Shown piece by piece: positions 5,807 through 14,084 of a stretch of 34,835 nt of DNA (its first letter is position 1; each line of letters begins with the position of its first letter). The position numbers were made by a program, and so were the translations under genes. The stretch is taken from assembly GCA_900299195.1 (NCBI GenBank), contig OMIX01000112.1, positions 1 to 34,835 of the forward strand, written 5' to 3'. The DNA is from Deltaproteobacteria bacterium (GTDB lineage: Bacteria > Bdellovibrionota > FAC87 > UBA2466). A model generated the notes under the pieces. It made no database searches. It had not been told where the DNA came from and worked only from the letters and a program-made list of their open reading frames with translations.

Positions 5807-7273
5807 TTACCCCTTAATCACCCCGAGCGGCTTTAGCTTTGCGACAAAACTGGCAATGTGTGCGTGGCGAATGGATTCGACAACTTCTGTAATATCTTTG
5901 TAGGCTTCCGGCATTTCCTCAACGACCGTATCTCTTCCAGAAGCTTTGAGAAAAATTCCTCTGTCCTCCAGCTCTCGTTGGATGGCTCTCCCTTTAGCCC
6001 TTTTTTTAGCTTGAGTTCTTGAAAGCTCGCGACCGGCTCCGTGACAAGCACTTCCAAAAGACAATTCCATGGAATGGGGACTTCCTGCTAAGAGATAACT
6101 AAATCGACCCATATCTCCAGGGACAATCACAGGTTGTCCAGTGGTTTGGTATTTAGCGGGTAGGGAAGGGTGCCCGGGCGGATAGGCCCGAGTTGCCCCT
6201 TTTCGATGAACACAGACCCTTTGAGAATTTCGGTTGTTTTTGAAATGGAATTCCTCCCATTTCGCAATGTTATGGCAGATGTCATACAAAACTTCTGTTT
6301 TTAGTTCGGGAAAATGGTTTTTAAAAATACTCTTTACCCAGAAGCTGATGATTTGTCGGTTGGTGAATGCAAAATTGGCTGCAGCAGCCATCGCGCCTAA
6401 GTAGTTTTTTCCTTCTTGTGACTGAAGAGGAAGAGCCGCTAATTCCTTATCAACTAAATCAATTCCAAATTTGTCAGCACAATTTAATCCAAGATCGATG
6501 TACTCGCTGCATACTTGATATCCTAATCCTCTTGAACCCGTATGAATCATTATTAATACTTGTCCCTTTTCTAGTCCAAACGCTTGGGCAACCGTAGGAT
6601 CAAAAATAGTATCTACAGATTGGATCTCAAGAAAGTGATTGCCCGATCCTAAAGTTCCTATTTGGTTATGGCCTCGTTCTTTGGCCCGTTCGCTTACCTG
6701 ATTGGGATCGGCGTAAGAAAGGCATCCCTTTTCTTCGATGAATTCAAGCTCTGATCTTTCTCCAAATCCATTGTTAATGGCCCATGAAGCGCCCTCTACC
6801 AGTAAAGTATTTAGTTGCTCCAGAGAAAGTTGGAGATCTTTTCGGCGTGAGCCTACCCCACAAGGGATGATGTCAAAAAGTTCCCCGACCAGAGTTTTAG
6901 TGAGTTTGTATTTTACTAATTGTTCTTCTGTTAGGTTGGTTTTTAAGAGACGAACGCCACAATTAATATCGTAGCCCACACCCCCCGGGGAAACGACTCC
7001 TGTTTTTTCATGAAAAGCAGCAACTCCTCCAATAGGAAATCCATAACCCTGGTGAATATCCGGCATGGTCAAAACGGGATCGATCACCCCAGGTAAAGTT
7101 GTTACATGGGTGGCCTGTTCTAAACTTTTGTCATCTTTAATCCGTAGAATGAGTTCCTTGGAAGCTACAACGTGAACTCCAACTCTCATTTTCCCCTGAG
7201 GATCAATTCTCCAAATTCCGGGCAATATTTCATTGAGGGTGAACTTTTCAAGTTCAAGCTTTTCCAACTTCAT
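5807..7273 (-). CDS. rtcB: RNA-splicing ligase RtcB
   Basis: RtcB joins RNA ends bearing 2',3'-cyclic phosphate or 3'-phosphate to 5'-OH ends, using GTP and Mn(II), in RNA repair. All active-site elements are visible in the 488-residue protein: Asp102 and Cys105 in YDINCGVR, Asn212-His213 in GSGNHFLE, His244 in IHTGSRG, His334 in CHNIAKWEE and the guanylylated His411 in ACHGAGRELSR, plus HRKGATRAYPPG. Length matches the longer archaeal-type RtcB rather than the about 408-residue E. coli enzyme. It begins 22 nt after the archease stop. There is no clear Shine-Dalgarno before the ATG at 7273; a TATATT lies 8 nt upstream, but without a good -35. Archease, the RtcB cofactor, being its partner supports function. 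Confidence 0.97.
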   Translation of the reverse strand: MKLEKLELEKFTLNEILPGIWRIDPQGKMRVGVHVVASKELILRIKDDKSLEQATHVTTLPGVIDPVLTMPDIHQGYGFPIGGVAAFHEKTGVVSPGGVGYDINCGVRLLKTNLTEEQLVKYKLTKTLVGELFDIIPCGVGSRRKDLQLSLEQLNTLLVEGASWAINNGFGERSELEFIEEKGCLSYADPNQVSERAKERGHNQIGTLGSGNHFLEIQSVDTIFDPTVAQAFGLEKGQVLIMIHTGSRGLGYQVCSEYIDLGLNCADKFGIDLVDKELAALPLQSQEGKNYLGAMAAAANFAFTNRQIISFWVKSIFKNHFPELKTEVLYDICHNIAKWEEFHFKNNRNSQRVCVHRKGATRAYPPGHPSLPAKYQTTGQPVIVPGDMGRFSYLLAGSPHSMELSFGSACHGAGRELSRTQAKKRAKGRAIQRELEDRGIFLKASGRDTVVEEMPEAYKDITEVVESIRHAHIASFVAKLKPLGVIKG

Positions 7274-7295
7274 TGCGATTCAATATAGTGGACTC

Positions 7296-7733
7296 TTAGA
7301 GATCAAGAAAGACCTTTGCGTAGAAAACATGTTCGGGTTGGGATTTCATCCCGAGCTCAAGTTGATGATAAGTGACTGCTTTTATTTCTGAAACGTGGCC
7401 ATGTTTTATCGGATTATATTTTTCACCAAATAGCGAGGCGCTAATTTTCTTGCCGTCAAAATGGTTAAAGACGATTCTTTTGCTCAAGAATTTATGTTTT
7501 TCAAAAAGAAAAAGAATTTCGTTAAGCCATTTTACTAAGAGTTGCTCTTTATTTTCTGCTTCTACACTTAGAGTCATTTTCTCTTCATCAGAAATTTGGT
7601 CGAGCTTTACCATCAAGTCTGTTAAGGCTGAAGCCGAATCGATATATAGTCGCTGGAGAGAAGGCGCCTCTACAAAAAAACCGCTGTCAGATTTGTGTTC
7701 CAAAGATTGATAAGTCAGTTTCCGCTCGGGCAT
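7296..7733 (-). CDS. Archease, RtcB activator
   Basis: Archease speeds RtcB guanylylation and turnover. The protein has the family layout: an N-terminal metal-site segment EHKSDSGFFVEA, a central EQLLVKWLNEILFLFEK block and a C-terminal EIKAVTYHQL followed by KVFLDL with a terminal Asp. At 145 residues it has the usual archease length. I chose ATG 7733 (GTG 7736 is equally possible). A TTG at 7769 would add 12 residues, but that codon overlaps the -35 box of a good promoter, and there is no ribosome site. The -10 box ends only 6 nt from the ATG, implying a leaderless mRNA. The gene lies 22 bp before rtcB in a two-gene operon, downstream of a terminator that closes the sigma-54 activator gene. 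Confidence 0.88.
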   Translation of the reverse strand: MPERKLTYQSLEHKSDSGFFVEAPSLQRLYIDSASALTDLMVKLDQISDEEKMTLSVEAENKEQLLVKWLNEILFLFEKHKFLSKRIVFNHFDGKKISASLFGEKYNPIKHGHVSEIKAVTYHQLELGMKSQPEHVFYAKVFLDL

Positions 7734-7739
7734 CACAAC

Positions 7740-7769
7740 ATTATAAAAGCAATGGGGGAATGAATCCAA
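7740..7769 (-). promoter_or_regulatory. Promoter of the archease-rtcB operon (probably leaderless)
   Basis: On the minus strand TTGGAT (7769-7764) and a consensus TATAAT (7745-7740) are 18 bp apart. The -10 box ends 6 nt before the ATG at 7733, so the start point should fall at or beside the start codon. The -35 box touches the T-tract of the preceding terminator. There is no Shine-Dalgarno. A sigma-54 type -24/-12 element is not seen. Confidence 0.65.
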
Positions 7770-7772
7770 TAA

Positions 7773-7814
7773 AAAACCCCTGCACCATCCTCATCAGACT
7801 GTTGCAGGGGTTTT
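7773..7814 (-). terminator. Rho-independent terminator of the sigma-54 activator gene
   Basis: A perfect 12-bp stem pairs AAAACCCCTGCA (7773-7784) with TGCAGGGGTTTT (7803-7814) over an 18-nt loop. On the minus strand it is followed by a run of six T. It lies 14 bp past the stop codon of the activator gene. Confidence 0.9.
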
Positions 7815-7828
7815 GTTCATCGGTTTTT

Positions 7829-9409
7829 TTATAATTCGCCGGGTCGTTTGCCAGCAGCCATCAGCTTTCGCTTATCCAAATTGTATTTTTCAACTTTGTT
7901 GATGAGGCCCGCACGGCTGATTCCTAGCTCCTTAGCCAGACGAGATTTGTTCCATCCGGTACGTTTGAGTCCTTCGCGGATCATTTCTCGTTCTAGTTCC
8001 TCCAGAGCATCCCTTAACTTACCCTGAATTCGAACTCCTTGAACTTTATTGCGTTCACCGAATTCACGAATTCTTGCTGAGAGCATGTCGACAGTAATTT
8101 TGCCCTCTGCTCCAGCTAGTACAGTAACTCGCTCCATTTCATTTTCGAGTTCCCTGATGTTACCTGGCCAAGGGTAATCGAAGATTTTCTCGAGAGCTCT
8201 CTTAGTTAAAAGTTTAGGCTTGATCTGTTTTTCAGCAGCAGATTTAGCTAAGAAGTGCTCACAGAGAATGAGTATGTCCTCTTTGCGATCTCTTAAGGGC
8301 GGAACCGTGATGTTGATCACGTTGATCCGATAATATAAGTCTTCTCTGAAAGTTCCCTTTTCTACCATGTCTTTCAGATCTCGATTGGTTGCCGCAAGAA
8401 TTCTTACGTCAACTTTGCGAGGTTCTGTTGCTCCTACCGGTAGAAACGTACCTTCTTGGATGACTCGGAGCAATTTCACCTGCATGGTGGGTGAAGTATC
8501 TCCGATTTCATCTAGGAAGAAGGTTCCTCCGTCAGCGGTTTCAAAGAGACCCTTCTTGTCTTTGACGGCTCCCGTGAATGACCCTTTCACATGTCCGAAC
8601 AATTCTGAGTCTAGAAGGTTATCGTTGAAAGCTGAGCAGTTTTGGGTAACGAATATTTTGTCTTTCCTTGGTGAATTGTAATGAATGGCTTTGGCGATGA
8701 GCTCTTTACCAGTTCCGTTTTCCCCTTGAATCAGAACGGTACTTTCACTGTTTTTGATTTTATCTAAAAGCCCATAAACATCTTGCATGGGTTTCGACTT
8801 ACCAATCATGTTGTCGTACTTGTATCGAACCCCGAGTTCCTTGTTCAACTCCTGAATTCGGTCATCTCGCATGCTGATTTCTTTATGTAGAGTACTGATT
8901 TCTTGAGAAACCAAATCAGACAACTCAGAGAAGTACGGAAGCTCATCTTTACCTAAGCAGCGGACTTTCGAGACCGCAAGATCAATTTCTTGATGAGGTA
9001 AATTAAAGTGAGCCATGGCTTTGGATAATTCTTTCTTCTGTCCGTCGCTGACTCCATCTGGAAAGTGGCCCAAGCAAACCACCGCACCCATGAACTCGTT
9101 GTCGATCACAATGGGGAAAGCAGAACCCTGGAAGTTGGGAAGAAACTCTTTGATGGCCCCTTTCTCCTGGGTCTTTTTGAGTTCATTGGTGGTATTTCGT
9201 ATAAAATCAGCAAGAGCATCATACCCCTCGTCTCTTTGGAGAATGAGATTCATGACTTTGTTGGCATGCTCTCGTTTTCCGCCTTTCTCAATAATTTTGA
9301 GGTTGCCTCGGTCATCAGCAAAATAGACATCGATGCTAAACCATTTGGCAATCACCTCTTTAAGTTTTCTAATCACGTGTATATGTTCGAATTCATCCCA
9401 ATTAATCAT
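7829..9409 (-). CDS. Sigma-54-dependent transcriptional activator
   Basis: The 526-residue enhancer-binding protein has three parts. Residues 1-165 form a sensor region that looks GAF- or PocR-like (SIDVYFADDRGNL, GSAFPIVIDNEFMGAVVCLG); I cannot name the ligand, and there is no receiver Asp pattern. A coiled linker (about 166-195) leads to the AAA+ domain: Walker A GENGTGKE (229-236), sigma-54-contact loop GSFTGA (276-281, Ser replacing the usual Ala), Walker B GGTFFLDE and arginine-finger region FREDLYYRIN. A Fis-type helix-turn-helix follows (about 478-512, LAKELGISRAGLINKVEKY). A good ribosome site (GGGAGG) precedes ATG 9409. It lies directly upstream of archease-rtcB on the same strand but is separated by a terminator. 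It is not an obvious RtcR, whose sensor is a CARF-type domain. Confidence 0.92.
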   Translation of the reverse strand: MINWDEFEHIHVIRKLKEVIAKWFSIDVYFADDRGNLKIIEKGGKREHANKVMNLILQRDEGYDALADFIRNTTNELKKTQEKGAIKEFLPNFQGSAFPIVIDNEFMGAVVCLGHFPDGVSDGQKKELSKAMAHFNLPHQEIDLAVSKVRCLGKDELPYFSELSDLVSQEISTLHKEISMRDDRIQELNKELGVRYKYDNMIGKSKPMQDVYGLLDKIKNSESTVLIQGENGTGKELIAKAIHYNSPRKDKIFVTQNCSAFNDNLLDSELFGHVKGSFTGAVKDKKGLFETADGGTFFLDEIGDTSPTMQVKLLRVIQEGTFLPVGATEPRKVDVRILAATNRDLKDMVEKGTFREDLYYRINVINITVPPLRDRKEDILILCEHFLAKSAAEKQIKPKLLTKRALEKIFDYPWPGNIRELENEMERVTVLAGAEGKITVDMLSARIREFGERNKVQGVRIQGKLRDALEELEREMIREGLKRTGWNKSRLAKELGISRAGLINKVEKYNLDKRKLMAAGKRPGEL

Positions 9410-9464
9410 AAGAGACCTCCCAAACTTGATAAGTGAACTAAAAAATGACGGCTAACTAATTACT

Positions 9465-9493
9465 ACTGTACAGACTGTAACGCATGGAGTCAA
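9465..9493 (-). promoter_or_regulatory. Sigma-70 promoter of the sigma-54 activator gene
   Basis: TTGACT (9493-9488) and TACAGT (9470-9465) are 17 bp apart on the minus strand. Transcription from near 9459 would give a leader of about 50 nt ending in the GGGAGG ribosome site before ATG 9409. Confidence 0.6.
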
Positions 9494-9521
9494 TGCTCGG
9501 GTGGCCAACATTCAGTCGATG

Positions 9522-9545
9522 AATTGTGAAGAAAAAATCACAATT
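9522..9545. promoter_or_regulatory. Inverted repeat AATTGTGA-N8-TCACAATT
   Basis: The arms (9522-9529 and 9538-9545) are perfect 8-bp inverted copies with an A-rich 8-nt spacer, upstream of the activator-gene promoter. The half-site resembles a CRP half-site (TGTGA), but CRP sites have a 6-bp spacer, so another dimeric regulator is more likely. Confidence 0.45.
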
Positions 9546-9589
9546 AGAATAAAGAAAAAAAATCAATGATATAAAAATCTGAGATTGAT

Positions 9590-9611
9590 AATTATGTGGG
9601 CGATCATAATT
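9590..9611. promoter_or_regulatory. Inverted repeat AATTATG-N8-CATAATT
   Basis: The arms (9590-9596 and 9605-9611) are perfect 7-bp inverted copies, again with an 8-nt spacer. The centre is 67 bp from that of the similar repeat at 9522-9545. The ATTCAGTCG motif (9510-9518) lies just left of the first palindrome, and another copy overlaps the right end of this one. Confidence 0.4.
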
Positions 9612-9665
9612 CAGTCGTTGCAAAAAATCGCGACACTGTGTCTAGAAAATAAGTAGAGGTTTCAG

Positions 9666-12470
9666 TTACAGTAAATCGGATAGATATCGACTTGTGTGTA
9701 AAAGTTTTTTCTGGGCGACCGATTTAGGAGTTCCTTGGGCGACCAAAGTTCCACCGCCATCGCCCCCATCAGGTCCCAAATCAATGATGTAATCCGAAGC
9801 ACAAATTAATTGCAAATTGTGTTCGATGACAATCACAGAGTGTCCGTTCGAGATTAGCCTTCTAAGAACATGGATCAATCGCATCACTTCATTGAAATGA
9901 AGCCCAGTGGTGGGTTCATCAAAAATAAAAAGTGTCGAAGAACCTTTGGAAAGAGTTTGAGTAAGCTCTCTCGCAATTTTTAAACGCTGGGCCTCTCCAC
10001 CCGAAAGAGAGAATCCGGGCTGTCCAAGTTGTAAATACCCCAAGCCTACATCCATGAGGAGAGATAGTTTGGTTCTTAAGGAAGGGATGCCCTTAAAGAA
10101 TTCATAAGCTTCATCGATGGTAAGTCTCAAGCAATCATCAATATTTTTTCCTCGGTATTTCACACTTAAAATATTGGGTTTAAATCGCTTTTCATCGCAA
10201 TCTTGGCAGGGAACCCAAACATCTTCCATAAAAACCATATCCACTTTAACTCGACCTTCGCCTTCGCACGTTTCGCAGCGACCTCCAGCAACATTAAAGG
10301 AGAAAAAACCGGGAGAATAACCCTTGCTGACCGATTCAGGGGTTTGAGCAAAGAGGGCTCTGATTTCATCGTAGCCTTTGATGAAGGTGATGGGATTGGA
10401 GCGAGAGGATTTTCCTATTGGACTTTGGTCCACGAGTTCCACTGAGCTTAAATTTTCAAATCCACTAATAGAACTGAACTTTCCGATTTTATCGCTGGTG
10501 CCTTTCAGAATTTTTGATAAAGCTTGGTAGAGCGTGTCTACAATCAGTGTACTTTTTCCAGAGCCCGAAACCCCAGTGACTGCCACCAAACAATTAAGAG
10601 GAATATCAACATCGATATTTTTTAAATTGTTACTAGAAGCTCCTCTAAGTTCAATGAAATCTTTTTTGGGTTCGGCTAAAGGCCGCATCAATGAGTGACG
10701 ACATTCACTGCGCCAATCGCGAACCGCACGGGAAGTAGTGGAATCGGCCTTCATAAAAAGATCTTTCGAGCCCGAAAAAATCAATTCACCACCACGGGTC
10801 CCAGAACCCGGTCCCATATCAATGATATATTGCCCCCACTCAATCACTTCCGGATCGTGTTCTACTAAAAGCAAAGTGTTTCCTAAAGAATGGAGTTTAT
10901 TCAATACTTTCAATAACTGTTGAGTGTCTTTGGGGTGTAGGCCAATGGACGGCTCATCTAAAACGTATAAGGTTTCAGTGAGTCCTTGGCTGAGCTGTGT
11001 GCCTAATAAAATTCTTTGATATTCTCCTCCTGAGAGAGTTCTTGTGAGTCGGGACAATGTCAGATATCCGAGTCCTACAGTATCCAGAGTTTCCAAACGT
11101 CGATTAAGCTGAGAGATAATATCAGCAGATATTTTGGTTTCTTTTGGGCTGAGCTTAAGAGTTGAAAAAAAATCCCTGAGTTGCGAAACAGTCATTGAGG
11201 AGACTTGAGCAATGCTCAAGTTGTTAATTTTGACTCTTAAAATTTCATTGTTTAATCGCTGGCCTTCACAGGCTTTACAAGTAAAGGGAGAAGTATAGCG
11301 ACTGATGAAGACACGAATGCGCATCTTATATTTTTCTTCTTCAAGAAGTTTAAAAACACCTCGAACTCCTCGAAATTTTTTGTCGCCATTAAAAATAAGA
11401 TCCCGGTGTTTTTTGGAAAGATCTTTGTAAGGGAGCATGTCATCAATTTTGTGGGAATCACAAAACTCTAACATTTTTTTTTGCCAATTTTTTAGTGAAG
11501 GCTTGGTGAAAGGATCAATGGCTCCTCGAGAAAGAGATAGCGAGGGATTGGGGACAATCAAGTCTTCATCAATTTCCAAGGTGTTTCCAAACCCCTTGCA
11601 AGTTTCACAGGCTCCCAGGGGACTATTAAAAGAAAATGAAATGGCAGATTTAGGCGTTGCAGCCTCATGACAATTCGGGCACCGGGCAAAACGAGAAAAA
11701 TTTCCTGAAATTTCATAAGACTGCTGACTTTCCAAATAAACATTAGCTTCGTTATCACCCATTCCCATCGCATTTTGAATGGCCTCGGAGAATCTTTTTT
11801 GCTCATCACGGTTTTCGTCGAGGGTGAGTTTTAGCCTATCAATCACAACGATAAAGGATTTGGGAAGCTTCTTTTTTTTGAGTAATTCTTCCACCAAAAC
11901 AGCCTTGGAATTGACCAGAATTCGAGTGAAACCTGTTCTTAGTAACTCGGAAAGATAGTCCTGGGAAGATTCTTTGGGCTTGGTATGGGCGCAAATGAGC
12001 AAGGTCTTCCCTGCAAATTTACTTTTGATTTGTTCATAAATTTCTATGGGTGTTTGCTGTTCTTTAGCGAGATGACATTTGGAGCAATGTTCTTTTCCAA
12101 TTTTTTCGAACAACAAACGTAAGTAATCATTCAGTTCGGTGGTGGTTCCTACGGTAGCTCTCGAATTTCTAACCGGATTGATTTGCTCCAAGGCAATGGA
12201 TGGGGGAATATTTTGTAGTTTCTCTACCAGCGGGGCCTTAAATCTTTCAAGAAACTGACGGGCGTAAGTTGAGAGAGATTGCATGTACCTGCGTTGTCCC
12301 TCAGCATAAATCGTTTCAAAAGCCAAAGAGGACTTACCGGAGCCACTGGGTCCCGTGACAATAATTGTTTTTCCCAAAGGAATATCTAAGTCGATGTCCT
12401 TTAGATTATTTTGCCTTACCCCCCTGAGGATTAATTCGGGCTGGGTAGTTATGTCATTTTGTTCATTCAT
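9666..12470 (-). CDS. uvrA: UvrA-family excinuclease ABC subunit A (divergent type)
   Basis: UvrA is the damage-sensing ATPase of nucleotide excision repair. The 934-residue length is normal. First ATPase: Walker A GPSGSGKSS (40-48), signature LSGGEYQRI (479-487), Walker B YVLDEPSIGLH. Second: GVSGSGKST, LSGGEAQRL (822-830), FIFDEPTTGLH. Zinc-module cysteines are present (CPNC 264-267, CETC 288-291, CETC 732-735, CQDC 755-758). A UvrB-binding insert appears retained (about 130-245), unlike UvrA2. Some segments differ from E. coli-type UvrA: IALEQINPVRNSRATVGT where the usual text is ISIDQKTTSRNPRSTVGT, and Tyr in the first signature. This may be a distinct UvrA class or a paralogue beside a second copy. 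It starts at ATG 12470, 49 bp from the divergent GT51 gene. Confidence 0.9.
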   Translation of the reverse strand: MNEQNDITTQPELILRGVRQNNLKDIDLDIPLGKTIIVTGPSGSGKSSLAFETIYAEGQRRYMQSLSTYARQFLERFKAPLVEKLQNIPPSIALEQINPVRNSRATVGTTTELNDYLRLLFEKIGKEHCSKCHLAKEQQTPIEIYEQIKSKFAGKTLLICAHTKPKESSQDYLSELLRTGFTRILVNSKAVLVEELLKKKKLPKSFIVVIDRLKLTLDENRDEQKRFSEAIQNAMGMGDNEANVYLESQQSYEISGNFSRFARCPNCHEAATPKSAISFSFNSPLGACETCKGFGNTLEIDEDLIVPNPSLSLSRGAIDPFTKPSLKNWQKKMLEFCDSHKIDDMLPYKDLSKKHRDLIFNGDKKFRGVRGVFKLLEEEKYKMRIRVFISRYTSPFTCKACEGQRLNNEILRVKINNLSIAQVSSMTVSQLRDFFSTLKLSPKETKISADIISQLNRRLETLDTVGLGYLTLSRLTRTLSGGEYQRILLGTQLSQGLTETLYVLDEPSIGLHPKDTQQLLKVLNKLHSLGNTLLLVEHDPEVIEWGQYIIDMGPGSGTRGGELIFSGSKDLFMKADSTTSRAVRDWRSECRHSLMRPLAEPKKDFIELRGASSNNLKNIDVDIPLNCLVAVTGVSGSGKSTLIVDTLYQALSKILKGTSDKIGKFSSISGFENLSSVELVDQSPIGKSSRSNPITFIKGYDEIRALFAQTPESVSKGYSPGFFSFNVAGGRCETCEGEGRVKVDMVFMEDVWVPCQDCDEKRFKPNILSVKYRGKNIDDCLRLTIDEAYEFFKGIPSLRTKLSLLMDVGLGYLQLGQPGFSLSGGEAQRLKIARELTQTLSKGSSTLFIFDEPTTGLHFNEVMRLIHVLRRLISNGHSVIVIEHNLQLICASDYIIDLGPDGGDGGGTLVAQGTPKSVAQKKLLHTSRYLSDLL

Positions 12471-12479
12471 GAGTTAAAG

Positions 12480-12492
12480 TGTTAGTCTAACA
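12480..12492. promoter_or_regulatory. 13-bp palindrome between uvrA and the GT51 gene
   Basis: TGTTAG-T-CTAACA is a perfect 6-1-6 palindrome in the 49-bp divergent gap. It could be a shared operator for uvrA and the transglycosylase. It does not match the LexA boxes I know. Confidence 0.3.
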
Positions 12493-12519
12493 AATTACTA
12501 CCAAGGGTAGCTTCCAGCA

Positions 12520-13497
12520 ATGGACAAGAATAATAAAGTTTTATTGAGTATTTTTTTAGCTCTGACTGCGCTTGTGGGGGGCGCCATGGCTTTGATTTTG
12601 GATGCTTTTGTTCGTATTCCTGATTTTACTCAGATGAGGAGTAAAATTGTAGTTCCTATAAAGCTTGCTGATAAAACTTGGGTAGATAGAGAGATGGGGC
12701 CAAAAACAGCCTCTTGGGTAGGGGCTAAGCAAATATCGAATCCTATGTTTATGGCAGTCATTGCCTCGGAAGACACTAGTTTTTATAGTCATCAGGGTAT
12801 CGATTTCCATGAATTGCAAGAATCAATCAAAAAAGATTGGGAAGAGAAGCGCTGGGCCAGAGGGGCCAGTACCCTCACACAGCAGGTCGTTAAGAATGTG
12901 TTTTTAAGTCGGGAAAAGTCATTGTGGCGGAAGTTTAAAGAGATGGTTTGGGCCCGCGAAATTGAAAAAGTTCTCTCAAAAACAGAGATTCTTACTTTCT
13001 ATCTCAATATGGCTGAATGGGGGCCGAGTCTGTATGGCATTAAAGAGGCGTCTTTTCATTACTTCGGTATTTCTCCCTCCGAAATAAGCCCGAAACAAGC
13101 TGCGTTTTTAGCCATGCTCTTACCTTCACCGATTAAATTTCATTCTTATTTTGTGAAAAAAGAACTGACTCCTTATGCTCGTTCTCGAGTTGGAAAAATT
13201 TTACGAGTCATGAATCGAATGGGGTTCATCGATGAAGAACAATATTCGTTAGCGCTTACTGAGAAATTGTGGGGTGTGACTGGGGAGTTACCGGCTTTTA
13301 AGGAAGGTGGAGTGGAACCCGAAGAGGACTCAGATGCGGGCCTGTTGCTTGATGTACTTAAAGAGCCTTCACCTCAGAAGTTGCAAGCTCCGCTGCAAGA
13401 GGAAAAAACTATGGACTACTCTGAGCCAACCCAAGAGGAATCTTTGGCCCCTGATGTTTTTTCCGAACCCAACCCAGAAAAGAATCCGAATCCCTAA
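12520..13497 (+). CDS. Monofunctional peptidoglycan glycosyltransferase (GT51)
   Basis: The protein polymerises lipid II into glycan strands at the inner membrane. An N-terminal membrane anchor (about residues 8-28) precedes one GT51 domain: catalytic Glu84 in ASEDTSFYSHQGID, the RGASTLTQQ block (114-122), RKFKEMVWAREIEKVLSKTEIL with the second glutamate region, and FYLNMAEWG. No transpeptidase domain follows. Instead, after about residue 255, there is a 70-residue Glu/Pro-rich tail (ending PNPEKNPNP), longer than the usual MtgA of about 230-270 residues. The tail is presumably periplasmic and disordered. The gene is divergent from uvrA. AAGGG lies about 12 nt before the ATG, farther than ideal. 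It could be called mtgA by function, but orthology is not proven. Confidence 0.9.
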   Translation: MDKNNKVLLSIFLALTALVGGAMALILDAFVRIPDFTQMRSKIVVPIKLADKTWVDREMGPKTASWVGAKQISNPMFMAVIASEDTSFYSHQGIDFHELQESIKKDWEEKRWARGASTLTQQVVKNVFLSREKSLWRKFKEMVWAREIEKVLSKTEILTFYLNMAEWGPSLYGIKEASFHYFGISPSEISPKQAAFLAMLLPSPIKFHSYFVKKELTPYARSRVGKILRVMNRMGFIDEEQYSLALTEKLWGVTGELPAFKEGGVEPEEDSDAGLLLDVLKEPSPQKLQAPLQEEKTMDYSEPTQEESLAPDVFSEPNPEKNPNP

Positions 13498-13562
13498 TCC
13501 CCTGTTTGGCATTCAAGCTGCATATTCCTCCATAAGAGAACTATTTTGATTTGGAGGAGTTT

Positions 13563-14006
13563 ATGGCCCAGGCAGTAAGAGAAATCGGCCCCGTGATTGA
13601 GACACCGTATGCCACCCAATATAATTGGCTGCAAAAGTATGCTTTAATGCGATCTCATCCCAGAAAACTTTATTTTGATACTGCAGCTCTTCTTTGGGTG
13701 GTGAACTATCTTTGGCACGGACGGTGGGGAATAGCTCTCACTCTATGGCTAGTGACTAATGTGGTTAGCCTCATCGCGGTTTCAGATGTTGATGTTAATA
13801 AGATGGGAGAGACTATTTATGGAAAAATTATTTTGCTTCATGTTAAACCGAGCAATGTGTTTTTTCATTGGGTGGGTTATGTTTTTTTGGTCCAAGGATT
13901 ATTAAGTCATTCCACTCAGTCGATTCTGATAGGGAGCAGCTCAATTCTCCTGGGGCATCTGGTGGGATGGAATCAGGTTCATTCTTGTTTTAAAGGTAAA
14001 AAATAA
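13563..14006 (+). CDS. Small integral membrane protein, unknown function
   Basis: I recognise no family. The 147-residue protein begins with a hydrophilic segment (to about residue 35), then has hydrophobic stretches consistent with two pairs of membrane helices: around TAALLWVVNYLW and IALTLWLVTNVVSLIAV, then around FFHWVGYVFLVQGLL and ILIGSSSILLGHLVGW. An unusually high Trp and His content is noticeable. I chose ATG 13563 because GGAGGAG lies 3-9 nt upstream; an in-frame TTG at 13551 lies just before that ribosome site. It follows the transglycosylase gene by 65 bp on the same strand, so co-transcription is possible but unproven. Confidence 0.75.
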   Translation: MAQAVREIGPVIETPYATQYNWLQKYALMRSHPRKLYFDTAALLWVVNYLWHGRWGIALTLWLVTNVVSLIAVSDVDVNKMGETIYGKIILLHVKPSNVFFHWVGYVFLVQGLLSHSTQSILIGSSSILLGHLVGWNQVHSCFKGKK

Positions 14007-14084
14007 AAGTTTAAGCCAGTTCTTTTTCCCATTCTGAGAGGAGTAGGGTAGTCTACCTTGAGTTTTTCTTTTAAGGGGGAAGAA

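Noticed and set aside
7734-7769. A sigma-54 (-24/-12) promoter for archease-rtcB
   Set aside because: No GG-N10-GC arrangement is present; the visible elements are TTGGAT and TATAAT at 18 bp.
7829-9409. Calling the activator RtcR
   Set aside because: RtcR has a CARF-type sensor; this protein has a GAF/PocR-like N-terminal region. The neighbourhood alone is not enough.
9522-9545. A CRP site
   Set aside because: The TGTGA/TCACA half-sites are separated by 8 bp, not 6, so it is not a standard CRP/FNR site; it is kept only as an inverted repeat.
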